From assembly GCA_963576725.1 (NCBI GenBank), contig OY755251.1, positions 38,882,048-38,946,047 of the forward strand: a stretch of 64,000 bases of DNA, given 5' to 3'. Each line of letters opens with the position of its first letter. Position 1 is the stretch's first letter. Source of the DNA: Azorinus chamasolen. Lineage: Eukaryota > Mollusca > Bivalvia > Cardiida > Solecurtidae. The notes beneath the pieces were generated by a model, which was given only the letters and a program-made list of their open reading frames with translations, ran no database searches and was not told where the DNA came from. Of this stretch, positions 23,128-33,870 are shown piece after piece. The position numbers were made by a program, and so were the translations under genes.

Positions 23128-23294
23128 AAACAGAGGTGTGCTGATCAGAGGACTCCTACAGAAGCTGTTTTCAATGACATCAAACCCTTTACCTAACAGA
23201 CACATTATGAAGCCTTTGCAAAAAGAGAAAAGTGTTTGTCGTTCAAACTCCTCTAAAAAGTTTAAGCCTTTCATACTGAATGGACTTTATTGTT
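23128..23294. repeat. degenerate PAL-5-related sequence
   Basis: gtaaacagaggtgtgctgat and gtcgttcaaactcctctaaa recall the PAL-5 core and the flank at 63800. Heavily eroded. Confidence 0.35.
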
Positions 23295-23716
23295 AACCCT
23301 TTCCCTCATATAAACCAGGTTAACCCATTCCCTCATATAAACCAGGTTAACCCTTTCCCCTCATATAAACCAGGTTAACCCTTTCCCCTCATATAAACCA
23401 GGTTAACCCATTCCCTCATATAAACCAGGTTAACCCATTCCATCATATAAACCAGGTTAACCCTTTCCCTCATATAAACCAGGTTAACCCATTCACTCAT
23501 AAAACCAGGTTAACCCATTCCCTCATCTAAACCAGGTTAACCCATTCCCTCATATAAACCAGGTTAACCCTTTCCCTCGTATAAACCAGGTTAACCCATT
23601 CACTCATAAAACCAGGTTAACCCATTCACTCATAAAACCAGGTTAACCCATTCCTTAATAGGCTATTTTTAGACCCAACCTCTGAATAAATCTACTGAAA
23701 AGGAGCATTTACTAGC
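23290..23716 (+). repeat. 26-bp satellite made from a PAL-2 end
   Basis: About 13 copies of ggttaacccattccctcata plus taaacca. The last unit continues into a truncated PAL-2 (23643-23716: aataggctatttttagaccc), showing that the unit is the terminal sequence of that element. Confidence 0.9.
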
Positions 23717-23744
23717 AGAAGTTCTTGATTGCAGACAGTATTTT

Positions 23745-24022
23745 AACATTTAACTTTATGAGTATTCAATGCAAGTATGAATATGGATTAGTATGATATT
23801 TATAATGACATATGATTGGTTTGGTTTGTGTTGATTAACGTCTGTTTCTACCAACTGTTGGCTAGTTGGACACAAAATAATGGCTTAGGAGCAAGAAAAG
23901 TTGTATAAAAGCTGTTGTATCAGATCTATAAAATTCCATACGCAAACATAATGGGCACTGATCAGATGCCTCCTACAGAAGCCATCTGATCTGGTTCTAC
24001 TCTGTTCAGACCTTAGGGTTAA
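23745..24022 (+). repeat. PAL-1 copy with an ~88-bp insert
   Basis: tttaactttatgagtattca start and cttagggttaa end, core with CTCCTACAGAAGCC. Between 23815 and 23902 the copy is split by unrelated sequence (ttggtttggtttgtgttgat ... aggagcaagaaa), possibly a SINE fragment. Confidence 0.65.
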
Positions 24023-24326
24023 TTTTATTCTTCAGTGTACATTTACTGACTGCCAAATTTTATCTTGAGATATTTGCAGAAAATCATTGTTTCCAGCCAG
24101 CTGTCTCGCCTGTTATGATTTTTAGTCTAAATGCATGGTTATCTGACAAATTTCCAAGGCAAGTTCCAGTGGTGTTTGAAATTCAAGTTGGTCTTTATCT
24201 TAACAAGTTGATTGGTAAAGAGCATTTTGAGACAAAATTCTCTTAAACGTCACTTGAAACTTATTGGAGTGACTTGTGGTATGCATTATTATACACTGCA
24301 CTAACTCATTCCAGACTATAGGAAAA

Positions 24327-24575
24327 TATTAAACCTTTACATAATAGAGGCGCTCTTGATGCGTTGGCAAACAGAGTAGATCCAGATCAAATGGCTCCTG
24401 TAGGAGCCATCTGATCAGGGTCTGCTCTGTTTGCCTGTCAAACAATATAGGTATGATTCTACAGATTTTGCCATTGTAATAAAAGATTTCATTGTTCATC
24501 ATGCCATTTTAAAAAATCAGCTAATTAGTATTCGTATAGTCATTGTTTCTTACATGAATATTCATTAGGTCAAGG
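24327..24575 (-). repeat. PAL-1 copy
   Basis: Well-preserved core: ggcaaacagagtagatccag with GGCTCCTGTAGGAGCC. The end is eroded (attcattaggtcaagggtaa). Confidence 0.8.
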
Positions 24576-24672
24576 GTAACTATGTCTCCAGTAGGTTTCA
24601 TTAGGTCAAGGGTAACTATGTCTCCAGTAGGTTCCATTTAAGGTCAAGGGTAACTGTGTCTCCAGTAGGTTC
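24560..24672. repeat. three tandem ~36-bp repeats of a PAL-1 end
   Basis: attaggtcaagggtaactat plus gtctccagtaggttcc, three times, starting from the end of the preceding PAL-1. Confidence 0.8.
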
Positions 24673-24738
24673 CAAACTGTTTGGCACTTGTACAAATTTT
24701 TTGGAAAGAAATAAAACATTGTTTTATGAATTAAATAA

Positions 24739-24957
24739 AGCCTTTACTCCATGAATATTCATGAGAAAAATGATGACATCATGAATATTAATTGGATTGA
24801 TTTTTAAAATGGCATATTAACACATGAAATTTTTGCCAAAGCTGAAACTGTAGAAACGTATCTATTTTATTCCAAAAGCAAACAGAGCAGATCCTGATCA
24901 GATGTCTCCTATAGGAACTGTCTGATGTGGATCTACTCTGTTTGCAAAAACGTAATC
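24739..24957 (+). repeat. PAL-1 copy
   Basis: gcctttactccatgaatatt start and core with gcaaacagagcagatcctga. The right end is lost after tttgcaaaaacgtaa. Confidence 0.8.
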
Positions 24958-25075
24958 TTCTCATCTGATGATATACTCTTCAGACAATATCCAAAGTAAT
25001 AATGAATTGGCAAATAACACCTCAAAGGTTGTTTCAACTTTTCACCTTTGAAGGTGAGAAACTGTTTAATTCTCA

Positions 25076-25152
25076 TATGCAAACAGTAAAGACACAGATC
25101 AGGAACTTCTGACCAGGAGCCCTCTGATCACGGTCTGCACTGTTTGCAGTTC
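25076..25152. repeat. isolated core
   Basis: tatgcaaacagtaaagacac faces ctctgatcacggtctgcact. Confidence 0.55.
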
Positions 25153-25409
25153 AAGTCATTTTCAACAAAATAACAGGGATTTAGAATTCCATTAAGAATG
25201 AGTATTCAAAGGGTAAGACACTCTAATCAGATTTTGCAGACATACTACATTTATGTAGGCCAGAATCTTAATTAAGACAGTGTAGAATGATTTTGTTATA
25301 GAAATGAGTCCAATATCAAGGGTAAAATGCATTACAAAAGATAACACTTGAAAGAAAAACCACCACACCACCAAACACCACAGTGTTTTACCCCTTTACT
25401 CCATAAATA

Positions 25410-25835
25410 CTCGTTAACCTGTCTTCACATGTACAGGGAAATGTAATTGTTATTTAAAAAAGCATGATCTAAATGAGAAAATTGTCTTCCATATCTGTAC
25501 AATTTGCAGTTTTTGTCCTTTCAAGACAACAAATGTTGACATACTTTATAACGTACCCTAATGCCCTTGCAATCTTGTGGGAAGCATGACATTTGTCCAA
25601 ACGTATGTCCGACCCACAAATTTTAATGTATCCATCTCATACACCAATAATGAAAAATGCTTATGTGATTATACTCGTAAGGATGGGGATTTTTGCTGCG
25701 ACCATTTTTACCAATTGTGGGACTTTGAAATATTTGTCACTTTATAACATATGGTGAAAATTTCTTGATTTAGAGACAATATTGCCGAAGGGGGTAAGGT
25801 GTGGGGCATCCATGTCCTAGGGACACAATTCTAGT
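25410..25835 (+). mobile_element. Helitron-like 3' part
   Basis: Ends gtaaggtgtggggcatccaTGTCCTAGGGACAcaattCTAG followed by ttt: a hairpin a few nt before terminal CTAG, as at 22583 and 28443. The 5' limit is uncertain. No coding. Confidence 0.5.
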
Positions 25836-25911
25836 TTACTTAGTTTTACTTGTCCATATTTTCTCCTCACTACTGCTGTAGCCTCTGTATTGATGGTCAA
25901 TGTTAATGTTC

Positions 25912-26022
25912 TCAGCCCTTTACTTCATGAATATTCATATAAGAAATGTCTGTATGAATGTTTATTAAAAGATGTTTTGGTCATGGCAGATATTGTAGAT
26001 CAGTGAGATCTGTATCGTTCCA
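25912..26022 (+). repeat. left part of a PAL-1 copy
   Basis: ccctttacttcatgaatatt start, runs to cagatattgtagatcagtga, then meets PAL-2. Confidence 0.6.
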
Positions 26023-26251
26023 TTTAACCCATTCCCGCATATTGACACCTTTTGACGCCTCTGCAAAAGTCATCTGTTGAAACCATTGTGATAAATAGAG
26101 CATTTGCTCATACAGGAGCAAATGCTGCTCTATTTATCACAGTGGTTTCCAACTACAAAATTCTGAAATTTTCCTTTTCTCTAGTTAATGCTCGTTTCGG
26201 TAGATTTATTCAAAGAGGTTGGATCTTAAATAGCTATGAGGTAATGGGTTA
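26022..26251 (-). repeat. PAL-2 copy
   Basis: Complete, from ttTAAcccattcccgcata to gctatgaggtaatgggttaa. The core hairpin gcatttgctcatacagga is slightly asymmetric. Confidence 0.85.
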
Positions 26252-26555
26252 AACAAACAGGAAGACCCTGATCAGATGGCCCCTACAGGCGTGTCTGTTA
26301 GGTAATGGGTTTAACAAACAGGAAGACCCTGATCAGATGGCCCCTACAGGCGTGTCTGTTAGGTAATGGGTTAAACAAACAGGAAGACCCTGATCAGATG
26401 GCCCCTACAGGTGTGTCTGTTAGGTAATGGGTTTAACAAACAGGAAGACCCTGATCAGATGGCCCCTACAGGCGTGTCTGTTGGGTAATGGGTTAAACAA
26501 ACAGGAAGACCCTGATCAGATGGCCCCTACAGGCGTGTCTGTTAGGTGATGGGTT
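26247..26555. repeat. 61-bp satellite from MITE parts
   Basis: Five nearly identical units of acaaacaggaagaccctgat plus cagatggcccctacaggc and gtgtctgttaggtaatgggt. The unit joins half a PAL-1 core to the PAL-2 terminus it abuts. Confidence 0.9.
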
Positions 26556-26740
26556 AACCCTATCCTTGTTCAATATTCATGTAAGAAATAATGAATATTT
26601 ATAAGCTGAATGTTTAAAAGGTAAACTTCTGCTTTGACAAAAACTGTAGAACCAGATGTATTTCATGTAGGAGCCATCTGATCTGGTTCTACTATGTTTG
26701 CAAATGCTTGAAAAATCATTTCTGTTAGGGAAAGGGTTCA
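26552..26740 (+). repeat. short PAL-1 variant
   Basis: ttaaccctatccttgttcaa start, right half-core catgtaggagccatctgatc, ending gttagggaaagggttc. Confidence 0.65.
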
Positions 26741-26832
26741 TGGAATATGTACTATGTTTCACTTTTTAGCAAGCTGAATTATATATTATTAATTAAAGTT
26801 ATTATTATTATTATTACTATAATGTTTTTATT

Positions 26833-26881
26833 ATGTCTCCCCCCATATTTATATGGGGGAGACATATTGTTTTCGTGAGAG

Positions 26882-26922
<41 letters not shown>

Positions 26923-28443
26923 CGTCCGTCCGTCCGTCCGCACTCACCAAAGGGTAGTTGTGTGACTTTTTCTAACTAGTCCCACAAGTAAAATCATTAA
27001 CCTGGCCATCTCTTGTGACATTAACCTGGCCATTTCTTGTGACATTAACCTGGCCAGTTGTGGGACATAGGGTTAGGGTTAGGGTTAGCTTCCAGATCAT
27101 TCTTTTCCAAAGTTAGAGCCAAAAATAGTTTTTCTTGTGGGACTAGTCACACAAGAAAAGATCAAAGGAAAAAGTCACACAACTACCCATTTGTTAGTAT
27201 GTCCGTCCGTCCGTCCGTCTGTCTGTCCGTCACACTTTTTGTCCGGACGATAACTTCAATATGCTTGATACCAGTTGATTGAAACTTCATATATGGAAAG
27301 AGCATAATGAGAGGAAGTGTCATGCACAAGGTCCATAACTCTGGCTTCTATAATATAGGAGTTATTGCCCCTTGTAAAAAAAATTCACACTTTTTTGTCC
27401 GGACGATAACTTCAATATGGCTGATGCCAGTTGATTGAAACTTCATATAAGGAAAGAGCATAATCAGAGGAAGTGTCATGCACAAGGTCCGTAACTCTGG
27501 CTTCACTAATATAGGAGTTATTGCCCCTTGTAAAAAAATGCACACTTTTTTGTCCGGACGATAACTCCTATATGGCTCATGCCATTGGATCGAAACTTCA
27601 TATATGGAAAGATCATGGCGAGAGGAAGTGTCATGCACAAGGTCCATAACTCTGGCTTCATTAATAATGGAGTTATTGCCCTTGTAATTTTTTCAACAAA
27701 TGTTTTGTCCGGGCGATAACTCCTATATGGCTCATGCCATTGGATTGAAACTTCATACATGGAAAGATCATGATAAGAGAAAGTGTCATGCTCAAGGTCC
27801 ATAACTCTGGCTTCACTAATATTGGAGTTATTGCCCTTTGTAAAAAAACACACAATTTTTTGTCGGGATGATAACTCCTATATGGCACATGCCATTGGAG
27901 TGAAACTTCATACATGGATTGATCATGATAAGAGAAAGTGTCATGCATAAGGTTCTTAACTCTGGCTTCAATAAATTGAGAGTTATTGCTCCTTGTACAT
28001 TTGTTTAACGCTTTCTTGTCCAGACGATAACTCCTACATGACTCATGCCATTGTATTGAAACTTTATACATGGAAAGAGCATGATGAGAGAAAGTGTCAT
28101 GAACAAAGGCCATGACTCTGGCTTCAATACTTTTGGAGTTATTGCCCTTTGTTACATATTTTGTCCGATCAATAACTCCTGTTCGACTGATGCTATTGGA
28201 ATGACATTTCATTTATGGAAAGAGCATGATGAAAGTAAGCGTCATGCACAAGGGCCATAACTCTGGTATCAATATTTTTGAAGTCATTAGCTGTTATCAT
28301 TTTCTTCTTGAAAAATGTGGTGTGGAAAGCGCATAATGAGGGGAAGTATCAATCATCAAGTCCATAACATTTTTAGTGATTTCCTTTTACATATTGTTTT
28401 TATTAGAGGGGAGACATCCGTTTTTGTGACAAAAACCTCTAGT
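26833..28443 (+). mobile_element. Helitron/pearl-like element with seven core repeats
   Basis: The 5' end is an inverted repeat (ATGTCTCCCCCC / ATGGGGGAGACAT), then (TCTG)n(TCCG)n at 26884-26940 and again near 27200. From about 27230 come about seven ~155-bp repeats with tttgtccggacgataact, gaaacttcatatatggaaag and agtgtcatgcacaaggtcca. The 3' end has hairpin GTTTTTGTGACAAAAAC six nt before CTAG. Minus-strand frames of 99-179 codons here come from the repeat and are not genes. Confidence 0.7.
27066..27088 (+). repeat. short telomere-like TTAGGG run
   Basis: Three consecutive TTAGGG-type hexamers after ggacatag, inside the Helitron-like element. Confidence 0.7.
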
Positions 28444-28714
28444 TTATGATTGTTATTATTATCATCATCGTTATCATCATCTCATCATCAAAATCCAATT
28501 TGTTTTAGCTATAATGAATTGTGCTTAAGAGTAATAGATGGTAGAATATATTTTCAGTGTGAAACATAGCCAGTACGATCACAGCTTTCTGCTAGATATG
28601 TTTTTGTGTGTACAGCCTTTTGCTTTTTTCCAAGTTTTGCTTTTAATTTTGCAGGCTAGTTACTTATATGCTATTTATACTTATTATAGAAAAAAAAATC
28701 AATTATTTTTCGAA

Positions 28715-28842
28715 AATATTTGCCGAGTGTCAAACAGTTTGAATCATGATGAGATGCGGAGTAACTCAGCTTTTCATGTAAATCCAAACTGTTGCCTAGG
28801 TGATTACAAGTTAGCTGCTAGCATGCCAAATGTTTAGATCAG
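28715..28842. repeat. PAL-6 copy
   Basis: gtcaaacagtttgaatcatg, then catgtaaatccaaactgttg, and an outer gctagcatgccaaatgttta. Confidence 0.65.
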
Positions 28843-29127
28843 CTTTGGGATGGGGTTAGCCACAGATCATTGAGAGAAAACCAGTACCCATCCAGTTTAC
28901 CATTTTACATGGTTCAACTGAATGGTTTAAGTCTGATCATCTTGTGCTGATGTTTGTCTCTCTCATTCTCTCCCTCATTCTCTCCTTCTCAAAAATGCCC
29001 TCTGGAGATGCAACAGTTACATTAACACTTATCCTATATTTTCATTGTGGTCCTATTCTGTCCAGGGGTAGATCTGTTGTACTGACCCTTTGAACAATCA
29101 ATTTTCAAAGTGGAATGGTCCATCATT

Positions 29128-29581
29128 GTTTAACCCATTCCCTCATAAGCCGTTTTTAGATCCAGCCTCTTTGAATAAATCTACGGAAAAGGAGCATTTA
29201 TTAGAAAAAAGGAAAGTTTTAGAACTGTATAGTTTTGAAACCATTGTGACAAATAGAGCATTTGCTCCTATGGATTTGCTCCAAAATTTTAATGCTCTAT
29301 TTATCACAATGGTCTAAAAAAGGTGACTTATGAAGAGGCTTCGAAAGACATCAATATGAGGGAATGGTTTAACCCTTTCCTCCATAAATACGCCTCTGTA
29401 AAAGTCAATTTGAAACCATTGTGATAAATAGAGCATTTGCTCCATAGCAAATGCTCTATTTATCACAATGGTTTCAAACTACAAAATTCTAAAGTACGCC
29501 TTTTCTCTAGTTACTGCTCCTTTTTGGTAGATTTATTGAAAGTGGATGGATCTAAAAATAGCCTATGAGGGAAAGGGTTAA
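29128..29581. repeat. two abutting PAL-2 copies in opposite orientation
   Basis: Copy one (29128-29373, plus) ends atgagggaatggtttaaccc, where copy two (29371-29581, minus) starts. Both hairpin cores are intact. Together they form a large inverted repeat about 450 nt upstream of the 30020-30223 exon. Confidence 0.85.
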
Positions 29582-29689
29582 TAGGAGATAGCATCAATTA
29601 TGAAAGGTTATACTGTGTGAGGGGATTTGAATCACAAACAGTGCAGACCCTTCACTGATTGCAAATGCCAGTACACTTATAAAACCTTC

Positions 29690-29945
29690 TGAATGTCAGG
29701 AATTAATTTACTGGCAATTGGAAACAGTGTAAACCCAGATTACAGAGCAGGAATCGAGTCACCAATGTCCTTTGCAAACAGTGTAGACCCAGATGAGAGA
29801 ACGAGGAACCCTCTCTTCAGGGTCTGCCCTGTTTGTCATGTTACACTTTTCTTTAGAAAAATCCCTAAATATTCACCATGATCTTGACTTGTTTGAATTT
29901 TGGAATTATCAATTTGAAAATTCAGCGCTGCTAGGGTAAGTGATT
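29690..29945 (+). repeat. PAL-5 copy
   Basis: gcaaacagtgtagacccaga, then tgttacacttttctttagaa and gtttgaattttggaattatc. A partial duplicate of the first arm (ggaaacagtgtaaaccc) precedes it. Confidence 0.7.
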
Positions 29946-30019
29946 AACATATAGCATTCAAATGGTACAACTTGTCAACATTGACATGAGGATCAAATGA
30001 GACATTGTCCTTTTTTCAG

Positions 30020-30223
30020 GGGCACCCATATCTTGGTAACACGGGCAATTCTACTACAGCTGTGTATAACCCCTACATGAGTACTGGCATGCCAACGATT
30101 GCCGTTGCTGGCGCTCAGACAAATGGCGAATCCCCGTCCCTAATATCCCATGGAGGTGTCATTCCAACAGCAGTGCCCAATGCAGCTCCTGCAACCAAAC
30201 TGACCAGGCCAGATCGACTAGAG
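30020..30223 (+). CDS. mbl: muscleblind (MBNL) linker exon before ZnF3/4
   Basis: Internal exon of a muscleblind-family splicing regulator, a CCCH zinc-finger protein that binds YGCY motifs in pre-mRNA. The acceptor is gtccttttttcag|GGG and the donor GAG|gtaagc. It has 204 nt, 68 codons, phase 0 on both sides. The peptide begins GHPYLGNTGN and ends ATKLTRPDRLE. The C-terminal LTRPDRLE matches human MBNL QKLMRTDRLE, which immediately precedes VCREYQRGNC of ZnF3, and here the next exon does start [10 protein letters not shown]. The NPYM and Pro/Ala/Val-rich middle corresponds to the MBNL linker (AFNPYLG...). This linker separates the two RNA-binding finger pairs. The ZnF1/2 exon is not in the window. 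Confidence 0.92.
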
Positions 30224-30237
30224 GTAAGCGTGCATTT

Positions 30238-30251
30238 GTTGTCATGGCAAC
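30238..30251. promoter_or_regulatory. RFX X-box-like palindrome
   Basis: gttgtcatggcaac fits the X-box pattern GTHNYYATRRNAAC and lies 15 nt inside the intron. In RNA, TTGTTG and CAACAA could form a small hairpin near the donor. A chance match is possible. Confidence 0.25.
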
Positions 30252-30522
30252 AATTTCCTTAGCTTCGATATATATATTTATCCAGATTTTACGTATTGCA
30301 TCCCCAAAATGGCATAAATCTTCCCTTTTTATGCAACATTCCTCATCACATTTATTCAAATAGTTTTTGTGTCATTTGGATGTGAATGACAAATTCAAAA
30401 CTGTTGCCATAACAATGCACTTTTGTGTTGTCCATTACATCATACTTAAAGTTAGTAACAGCATCACCATTAAGTATTCTCTTTGTCATTGTGTTTTAGT
30501 GTTACAAAATCAATAAATACTA

Positions 30523-30759
30523 CTTAACCCTTTCCTCCATAGATACGCCTTTCTACACTTTCGCAAACAGAGTAGACCTAGATCAGACGGCTCCTATAAG
30601 AGCCATCTGATCAGGGTCTGCTCTTTTTGCTTATGAGGGGATATAAGATATGATTCTACAGTTTCTGCTATGGGAAACAATTCCTATATCACAAATAATC
30701 TAATTAATATTCATAATGTCATTATTTCTTTCATAAATATTCATGGAGTAAAGGGTTAA
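30523..30759 (-). repeat. PAL-1 copy
   Basis: Complete, with TTAA ends and core gcaaacagagtagacctaga with GGCTCCTATAAGAGCC. It is 300 nt downstream of the linker exon. Confidence 0.85.
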
Positions 30760-30943
30760 TAACACTCAGAGAAGTTTCATCAACACCATACCTAAAAAAG
30801 GTGATACAAGGGAAATTAAGACTCAGTTTCTCATAGGAGATTATTCTTCATAGACAACAAAAGTAAATGTAACAAACAATTGATATTTTTGATAACATTT
30901 AAATTGACAAGAAGTAAGGTCACCTTCTTATTTAAGTTAAATA

Positions 30944-31055
30944 GTCGGACACCCAGTCTTCCCTCTCCTGGTTTTTAAAGCTGAAGAATTTTTGATATCT
31001 TTAAATTAGACTTACAATGTTGCAAATAGTGAAGACTCTAGTGAAATAGCTCTGT
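30944..31055 (+). repeat. truncated PAL-4 copy
   Basis: gtcggacacccagtcttccc start, then ttttgatatctttaaattag. Stops shortly into the core. Confidence 0.65.
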
Positions 31056-31179
31056 TATAATGTTGTGCCAGATTATACCAGACTATGTTACCCAGTCTTA
31101 TGCTAGCAAAGGAAAACTGTCCTACATATCCAGATTTTTTTGCTTTAGTGCAATAAATCATGTTACATGATAAATTAAA

Positions 31180-32110
31180 TGCTACATGCAAGTGTATGTG
31201 ATTCATATTGTCAACCCTTGACATCAACTGTCTTGACCCTGTTACATACAAGTGTATTTGACATTCATATTGTCAACCCTTGACATCAACTGTCTTGACC
31301 CAGTTACATGCAAATGTATTTGACATTCATATTGTCAACCCTTGACATCAACTGTCTTGACTCTGTTACATGCAAGTGTATTTGACATTCATGTTGTCAA
31401 CTATTGACATCAACTGTCTTGACCCTGTTACATACAAGTGTATTTGACATTCATGTTGTCAACCCTTGACATCAACTGTCTTGACCCTGTTACATACAAG
31501 TGTATTTGACATTCATGTTGTCAACTATTGACATCAACTGTCTTGACCCAGTTACATACAAGTGTATTTGACATTCATATTGTCAACCCTTGACATTGAC
31601 CGTCTTGACCCTGTTACATACAAGTGTATTTGACATTCATGTTGTCAACTATTGACATCAACTGTCTTGACCCTGTTACATACAAGTGTATTTGACATTC
31701 ATGTTGTCAACCCTTGACATTGACTGTCTTGACCCTGTTACATACAAGTGTATTTGACATTCATGTTGTCAACTATTGACATCAACTGTCTTGACCCTGT
31801 TACATACAAGTGTATTTGACATTCATATTGTCAACCCTTGACATTGACTGTCTTGACCCTGTTATATGCAGGTGTATTTGACATTCATATTGTCAACCCT
31901 TGACATTGACTGTCTTGACCCTGTTACATGCAGGTGTATTTGACATTCATTTTGTCAACCCTTGACATTGACTGTCTTGACCCTGTTACATGCAAGTGTA
32001 TTTGACATTCATATTGTCAACCCTTGACATTGACTGTCTTGACCCTGTTACATACACGTGTATGTGACATTCATTTTGTCAACCCTTGACACTGACTGTT
32101 TTAACCCAGC
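31180..32110. repeat. 62-bp minisatellite
   Basis: About 15 copies of gttacatacaagtgtatttg plus acattcatgttgtcaaccct and tgacatcaactgtcttgacc. Variants (ctattgacatcaac and cccttgacattgac) are interspersed in partly alternating order. Confidence 0.9.
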
Positions 32111-32181
32111 GATTCCTCGATTGACATTCTGTTTATGGTATCAGTAATAGGTGTGTCACAGACTGGTATGTAACATTTCCA

Positions 32182-32428
32182 TAACCCTTTATTCCATGAA
32201 TAATCAAGGAAGAAATAATGACGACATGAATATTAATTAGCTTCATTGTTATAACAGCACATGACACAGATATATTTGACCATTACAGAAACTGTAGAAT
32301 CATATCTATATTATATCATAAGCAAACAGAGCAGAACCAGATCCGATGGCTCCTATAGGAGCCGTCTGATCTGGGTTTACTCTGTTTGCTAAGGCACAGA
32401 AAGGTGTATTTATGGAGTACAGGGTTAA
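32182..32428 (+). repeat. PAL-1 copy
   Basis: taaccctttattccatgaat start, core with GGCTCCTATAGGAGCCGTC, gtatttatggagtacagggt end. Confidence 0.85.
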
Positions 32429-32621
32429 TATCTCTGGTTTGTGCACAGCAATTCAGTTAGAACTATTATTATATGTTCTGTCATGCTATGAGCTATTTGT
32501 TTCCATCTTGTTTGACAGTTTGGGACCAATGAGATGTTCAGTATCTTGATCTCTCATCTGAACCCAACTTGTTGACACTTTTACTGTATTTTACTGTAAA
32601 AAGAGAATACATTATATGGTT

Positions 32622-32871
32622 TCAACCCTTTCCCTGTTCTATGTTTACTCCAAATTTCAATACCTACTGAATATTCATGGACAAAATAGTTATAATGAAA
32701 TATGGAAGGTGGAACATTGTAGCCATTTTAGAAACTAAAGAAACAGATCTATCAAATTCCATTAGCAAACAGAGAATGCCCTGATCAGACTGCTCCTGTA
32801 GGAGCTGTCTGATCTGGGTCTTCTTTGTCTACAAATGGGTGAAAAGGCATTTATATGAAAGAAAGGGGTTA
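32622..32871 (+). repeat. PAL-1b copy
   Basis: caaccctttccctgttctat start, gccattttagaaactaaaga, core with GCTCCTGTAGGAGC, and TTAA at its end. Confidence 0.85.
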
Positions 32872-33109
32872 ACTCTTTACTTCAGACATGCCTTTGCAAA
32901 CAGAGTAGACCCAGTTCAGACGGCTCCTGTAGAAGCCATATGATCAATATCTACCCTGCTTCCTTATAGAACAATATAGTTTTGATTCGACCATTTCTGT
33001 CATGGCCAAATAATCCTCTGCTCATAATTATGACATTATAAAAGTCCAGCTAATAAATATTCATGAAGTCATTAATTATTGTATGAATATTCATGAGGCA
33101 AAGGGATGA
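32868..33109 (-). repeat. PAL-1 copy abutting PAL-1b
   Basis: Shares the TTAA at 32868 with its neighbour. gcaaacagagtagacccagt core; attcatgaggcaaagggatg end. Confidence 0.8.
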
Positions 33110-33164
33110 AGAAGTTGATAACATTTAGAGCAGTTGACAAATTATTTAGCATGATAAAGGTGAA

Positions 33165-33321
33165 ATTATAACTCCTTTATTTCTCCACCAAACCCTACAT
33201 TGTGACCACTCTTTAGAATCGTCTCTACCAGACGATTCAAAAGAGTGGTGACACAACATAGGGTTTGGTGGAGAAATGGCGATTTTAGTATTTGAGTATG
33301 CACGGTTATCTGCAGCTCTGC
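33165..33321 (+). repeat. PAL-3 copy
   Basis: ttatttctccaccaaaccct and its complement frame cgtctctaccagacga. Ends ttatctgcagctctg. Confidence 0.8.
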
Positions 33322-33361
33322 ATTGCGCAATTTTACCCCAGTACAAAATATAACCTGTGTG

Positions 33362-33480
33362 GTAATCGCATTTGCAAACAGTGTTGATCCAAATGAGAAG
33401 CCAGCTAACTGGTCAGGGTCCAAGCTGTTTGGCACTTGGTCAGTAATTGATCAAATCAGAAGTTGTCCAAATTACACCAG
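33362..33480. repeat. PAL-6 copy
   Basis: tcgcatttgcaaacagtgtt / gatccaaatgagaagccagc with ggtccaagctgtttggcact. Confidence 0.65.
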
Positions 33481-33835
33481 AGCCCACTCTATTGTTGACA
33501 GTAGGGTTAGGATTAAGATAAAATTGTCCATACGGAAATTGTTGCATGGTTCTATAGAAATGAACGTTCAAAGAGCGGTAAGAGATGTTGCCAACATTTA
33601 TTGTTTGTTATCTTGTATGATACTTTATGTATTTTCACTTTTCTCTTCTTTTCCATGAGAACAGTCAAGTATTGTCATAGTGTTTGAGTTTTTGTTGACA
33701 TAGATGGTGGTGTACAAATCTTTTATCACTTTGATTACTAAAGGATACGTAATTAATTCATCATAGAGTCAATATGATATGAAGGGATCAATTCATTTGA
33801 TGAAGAATATTGTATGATACAGTCAGAAGGATGTA

Positions 33836-33870
33836 GCCATCAGATCAGGGTCTGCAATGTTTGCAAATGA
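33836..33870. repeat. half core fragment
   Basis: gccatcagatcagggtctgc and aatgtttgcaaa are one arm of a PAL-1/5 core. Confidence 0.5.

Larger units (their letters stand above)
336..30019 (+). other. intron upstream of the linker exon, filled with repeats
   Basis: About 29.7 kb with no convincing coding exon. It is filled by the MITE copies, satellites and Helitron-like elements listed separately. Stretches over 300 nt in which I recognise nothing: 336-930, 1860-2420, 4080-4740, 5207-5568, 6010-6424, 8957-9188, 10222-10682, 10930-11640, 14600-14993, 15067-15470, 17200-17480, 19263-19470 and 21216-21636. Confidence 0.55.

Noticed and set aside
27066..27088. Interstitial telomere or chromosome-fusion point
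   Set aside because: Only three TTAGGG units, inside a mobile element; too short to support a fusion.
27348..28212. Minus-strand frames of 99, 111 and 179 aa
   Set aside because: They follow the ~155-bp repeats of a Helitron-like element and share repeated peptide blocks for that reason.
33323..33658. 111-aa frame with SVDPNEKPANWSG-like peptide
   Set aside because: The peptide is a PAL-6 core translated. Similar VDPD-type peptides recur wherever these cores are read and do not mark a protein family.
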